From Ideonella dechloratans (GTDB taxonomy: Bacteria > Pseudomonadota > Gammaproteobacteria > Burkholderiales > Burkholderiaceae_C): a DNA stretch of 64,000 nucleotides. Made by a program: the position numbers and the translations under genes. The DNA lies in contig NZ_CP088081.1 of NCBI RefSeq assembly GCF_021049305.1, forward strand, positions 1,240,001 to 1,304,000. Reading direction: 5' to 3'. Positions 61,702-64,000 of the stretch are shown here, one piece after another. The notes beneath the pieces are model-generated. The model searched no databases. It was given only the letters and a program-made list of their open reading frames with translations, and was not told the DNA's origin. The stretch's first letter is position 1. Each line of letters starts with the position of its first letter.

Positions 61702-62628
61702 TCAGCCGGTCACCAGAGCGACATGCTCGCCCTTGCCATCGGGCAGTTGCCCCACCGGCGGCACCGTTTTCGGTGCCGGTTCGGCGTTGGGCAGCGGGGT
61801 GGCGTGGGAGGCCGCTTCGGCCGGGGCGGCTGCCACCGCATTCGAGGTGTACACCGAGATGTTCTGACCCGCGGCAACGCGGCGCAGGCGGTCCTGCTCG
61901 GCCAGCACGCGCACGGCATAGCCACCATCGGCATCCGAGTTGGCCGCACCCACGTAATAGCGCAGGCCAGCCTCGATGCCACCGGCCCGCGAGATGCACT
62001 CGCGCAGCACCTGCACGCCCACGCGCAGGTTGGACACCGGGTCGAAGGCCGCCAGCGTGCCGCCGAAGGCCTCGTACTTCTGGTTGTGCACGCGGGTCAT
62101 CACCTGCATCAGTCCCTGGGCGCCCACGGGGCTCTGGGCGAAGGGGTTGAAGTTGGATTCGATCGCGACCACGGCCAGGATCAGGGTCGGATCCATGCCG
62201 GTGCGCTGGCCCACATGCCAAGCTTCCTGCACCAGACGGGCCACGGGTTCGGGGGCCACCCGGTAGCGGCGGGCCAGCCAATTGGTCACCACCGCCTGCT
62301 GGCGGCTCAAGGTCTTGGGGTCCACGGCCAGGGCCTGGGCCAGGTTGGCATTGGTCGGGTCTTCGGGCAGCAAAGCGTCATCGGCCGGGCTCACGGCATC
62401 CGGCGGGGCCAGGCGGGCCTGCAGCCAGCCGTAGGCCTGTTGCTCGATGGACGCACGCAGGTCCGCGCGGCCGGCCAGGAAGATCGTGGCCGTGACGACC
62501 ACCAATCCCACCAAGGCCAGCATGTTGTGGCTGACGTCCAGCAGTCCGCGTCCCACGTCGCGCAGGAACACTCCTGCGCTGTGGCGCACTGCGTCGGTCA
62601 TGCGCTGCCACCATTGCGGTTCAGTCAT
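61702..62628 (-). CDS. Lytic transglycosylase (SLT domain)
   Basis: A 308-residue protein. The ATG at 62628 follows GAGGAAGGAC. A membrane helix (about 36-56) anchors it, and the SLT domain spans about 125-240. The catalytic Glu is in VVAIESNFNP and the family motif is SPVGAQGLMQVMT, with LRVGVQVL and LRYYVG downstream. It cleaves peptidoglycan glycan strands to 1,6-anhydromuropeptides. The Ala/Pro-rich C-terminus is probably disordered. Confidence 0.92.
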   Translation of the reverse strand: MTEPQWWQRMTDAVRHSAGVFLRDVGRGLLDVSHNMLALVGLVVVTATIFLAGRADLRASIEQQAYGWLQARLAPPDAVSPADDALLPEDPTNANLAQALAVDPKTLSRQQAVVTNWLARRYRVAPEPVARLVQEAWHVGQRTGMDPTLILAVVAIESNFNPFAQSPVGAQGLMQVMTRVHNQKYEAFGGTLAAFDPVSNLRVGVQVLRECISRAGGIEAGLRYYVGAANSDADGGYAVRVLAEQDRLRRVAAGQNISVYTSNAVAAAPAEAASHATPLPNAEPAPKTVPPVGQLPDGKGEHVALVTG

Positions 62629-62841
62629 GTCCTTCCTCACTTCTCGGGTCGCCGCCCCGTTCGTGGGTCTGTGCGGCGTCGCGCCGTCGGTCAGACCAGG
62701 GTGGCGATAATCGGATGCTTCGCGGTGCCGGGGCTGTGCTCGCCGGCCTTCACGTCGAAGCGGAAGGTTTCCCTGTCACGGCACCCCAGGGCGGGGCGCG
62801 GGCAAACCTGAAACTTCAGTTGTCGAAGCGGATTGTAGGAA

Positions 62842-62859
62842 GACCGGAAATAACCGGTC
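62842..62859. repeat. Inverted repeat GACCGG-N6-CCGGTC upstream of ubiD
   Basis: Two perfect 6-base arms flank AAATAA in the A+T-rich stretch 36 bases before the ubiD start. A smaller palindrome (CTGAAACTTCAG) lies at 62808-62819. Either could be a regulator site for ubiD or the divergent transglycosylase gene. Confidence 0.45.
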
Positions 62860-62894
62860 AAGCATATGGGTTTGATTCTTTATAACCAGAATCT

Positions 62895-64000
62895 ATGAAA
62901 TACCGTGACCTGAGGGACTTCGTCCAGGGGCTGGAACAGCAAGGTGAACTGTGCCGGGTGACCCAGCCGGTGTCGCCCCATCTGGAGATGACGGCCCTGG
63001 CCGACCGCGTGTTGCGGGCCGAAGGGCCCGCCCTGCTGTTCGAGCGGCCCACCGGCCACACCGTGCCCGTGCTGGCCAACTTGTTCGGCACGCCCAAGCG
63101 GGTGGCACTGGGCATGGGGGCGGCCTCCCTGGCCGAGCTGCGCGACGTGGGTCGCCTGCTGGCGGCGCTCAAGGAGCCGGAGCCTCCGCGCAGCCTGCGC
63201 GAGGCGGGCAAGCTCTGGGACATGGCCAAGGCCGTCTGGGACATGAAGCCCGCGCGGGTGGGCTCGCCGGCCTGTCAGGAGGTGGTGCTGGAAGGCGCGC
63301 AGGTGGACCTGGCTCACTGGCCGATCCAGCACTGCTGGCCAGGCGACGCCGCACCGCTGATCACCTGGGGATTGGTCATCACCCGGGGACCGCAGTCGGT
63401 GCCCCAGCCGCGCCAGCGCCAGAACCTGGGCATCTACCGCCAGCAGGTGATCGGCCGCAACGAGGTGATCATGCGCTGGCTGGCCCACCGGGGCGGCGCG
63501 CTGGATTTCCGCGAGTTCGCGCGGGTGAATGCCGGCCAGCCCTTTCCGATCGCGGTGGCGCTGGGGGCCGACCCGGCCACCACGCTGGGCGCCGTCACCC
63601 CGGTGCCCGACACCCTGTCCGAATACCAGTTCGCCGGCCTGCTGCGCGGTGGCCGCACCGAGCTGGCCGACACCCAGGTGGGCGAGGGCAGTCTCAAGTT
63701 GCAGGTGCCCGCCCGGGCCGAGGTGGTGCTGGAGGGGCACATCCCCACGGCCCCTGCGGGCTACAGCGGCCACAGCGAGCGCGGGGTGCCGGTCAAGGAG
63801 ATCGGTGGCTACCTGCACGCGCTGGAAGGGCCTTACGGCGACCACACCGGCTATTACAACGAGCAGGACTGGTTTCCGGTCTTCCGCATCGACCGCATCA
63901 CCCACCGGCGCGACCCGATCTACCACTCCACCTACACCGGCAAGCCGCCCGACGAGCCGGCCGTGCTGGGCGTGGCCCTCAACGAGGTGTTCGTGCCGCT
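62895..64000 (+). CDS. ubiD: UbiD, 4-hydroxy-3-polyprenylbenzoate decarboxylase, 3' truncated by window edge
   Basis: Open from the ATG at 62895 to the window end, giving 368 of about 500 expected residues. It begins [19 protein letters not shown], the typical UbiD opening. Later it shows [30 protein letters not shown] and [15 protein letters not shown], which include the prenylated-FMN and metal-binding Glu/Asp/Arg network. It decarboxylates the ubiquinone ring precursor with the prFMN cofactor made by UbiX. It joins ubiJ and ubiB as the third ubiquinone gene of the window. Confidence 0.95.
   Translation, partial: MKYRDLRDFVQGLEQQGELCRVTQPVSPHLEMTALADRVLRAEGPALLFERPTGHTVPVLANLFGTPKRVALGMGAASLAELRDVGRLLAALKEPEPPRSLREAGKLWDMAKAVWDMKPARVGSPACQEVVLEGAQVDLAHWPIQHCWPGDAAPLITWGLVITRGPQSVPQPRQRQNLGIYRQQVIGRNEVIMRWLAHRGGALDFREFARVNAGQPFPIAVALGADPATTLGAVTPVPDTLSEYQFAGLLRGGRTELADTQVGEGSLKLQVPARAEVVLEGHIPTAPAGYSGHSERGVPVKEIGGYLHALEGPYGDHTGYYNEQDWFPVFRIDRITHRRDPIYHSTYTGKPPDEPAVLGVALNEVFVP

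Noticed and set aside
62833..62886. Sigma-70 promoter for ubiD using TATAAC at 62881
   Set aside because: It lies only 9 bases before the start codon and has no matching -35 element, so it would give an almost leaderless message.

Overview
The window is G+C-rich DNA with strongly G/C-biased third codon positions, densely packed with intact genes. It looks like the chromosome of a Burkholderiales betaproteobacterium (a Sphaerotilaceae/Comamonadaceae-like lineage is my guess). Grounds for this are the fmdB-DUF502-aspS-nudB-exonuclease/phosphatase-clsB neighbourhood, a ubiJ-ubiB pair, the ribD-ribBX-ribH-nusB block beside a fimT-pilV-pilW-pilX-pilY1-pilE minor pilin locus, and nrdR-glyA. I see no rRNA, CRISPR array, insertion sequence or phage. 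One tRNA gene is present (tRNA-Ser, anticodon TGA).

Layout. 0-12.5 kb: ubiquinone accessory genes (ubiJ partial, ubiB), a lipoprotein, a polyamine-binding protein, fmdB-DUF502-aspS, a secreted sedolisin peptidase and a UbiA-type prenyltransferase apparently inserted before nudB, then clsB. 12.5-20.6 kb: a complete histidine utilisation locus with two divergent arms, hutC-D-I-G-F (minus) and hutU-H (plus), around a palindromic operator. 20.6-21.4 kb: two truncated genes lying head to head, probably the scar of a deletion. 21.7-33.4 kb: a hybrid histidine kinase, a LysR-MFS divergent pair, tRNA-Ser, an MHS transporter, apaH, a CNNM/CorC-like protein, SapC, a DTW-domain tRNA enzyme, a putative methyltransferase and moeA. 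33.4-40.1 kb: an S9 peptidase, a sigma-54 activator and a GspE/PulE ATPase with MshEN-like repeats.

40.2-43.6 kb holds the most interesting locus. An ECF sigma factor and a 77-residue zinc-finger anti-sigma candidate are divergent from a four-gene bufferin-type operon: a secreted Cys-rich DUF2282 peptide precursor, a DUF692/MNIO oxidase, a DUF2063 partner and a DoxX-like membrane protein. In this kind of system the MNIO enzyme modifies cysteines of an exported copper-buffering peptide.

43.6-64 kb: ybgC-tolQ-tolR-tolA without tolB-pal, a non-RD Ser/Thr kinase, a class I aminotransferase, riboflavin genes (with a degenerate RibA-like domain on RibB and no riboflavin synthase gene in the cluster), the minor pilin/PilY1 locus, nrdR, glyA with a candidate ZTP riboswitch, a lytic transglycosylase and the first three quarters of ubiD.

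Start sites were chosen from ribosome-binding sites, overlap with the upstream gene and family N-termini. No database search was possible, so names rest on recognised motifs and gene order.
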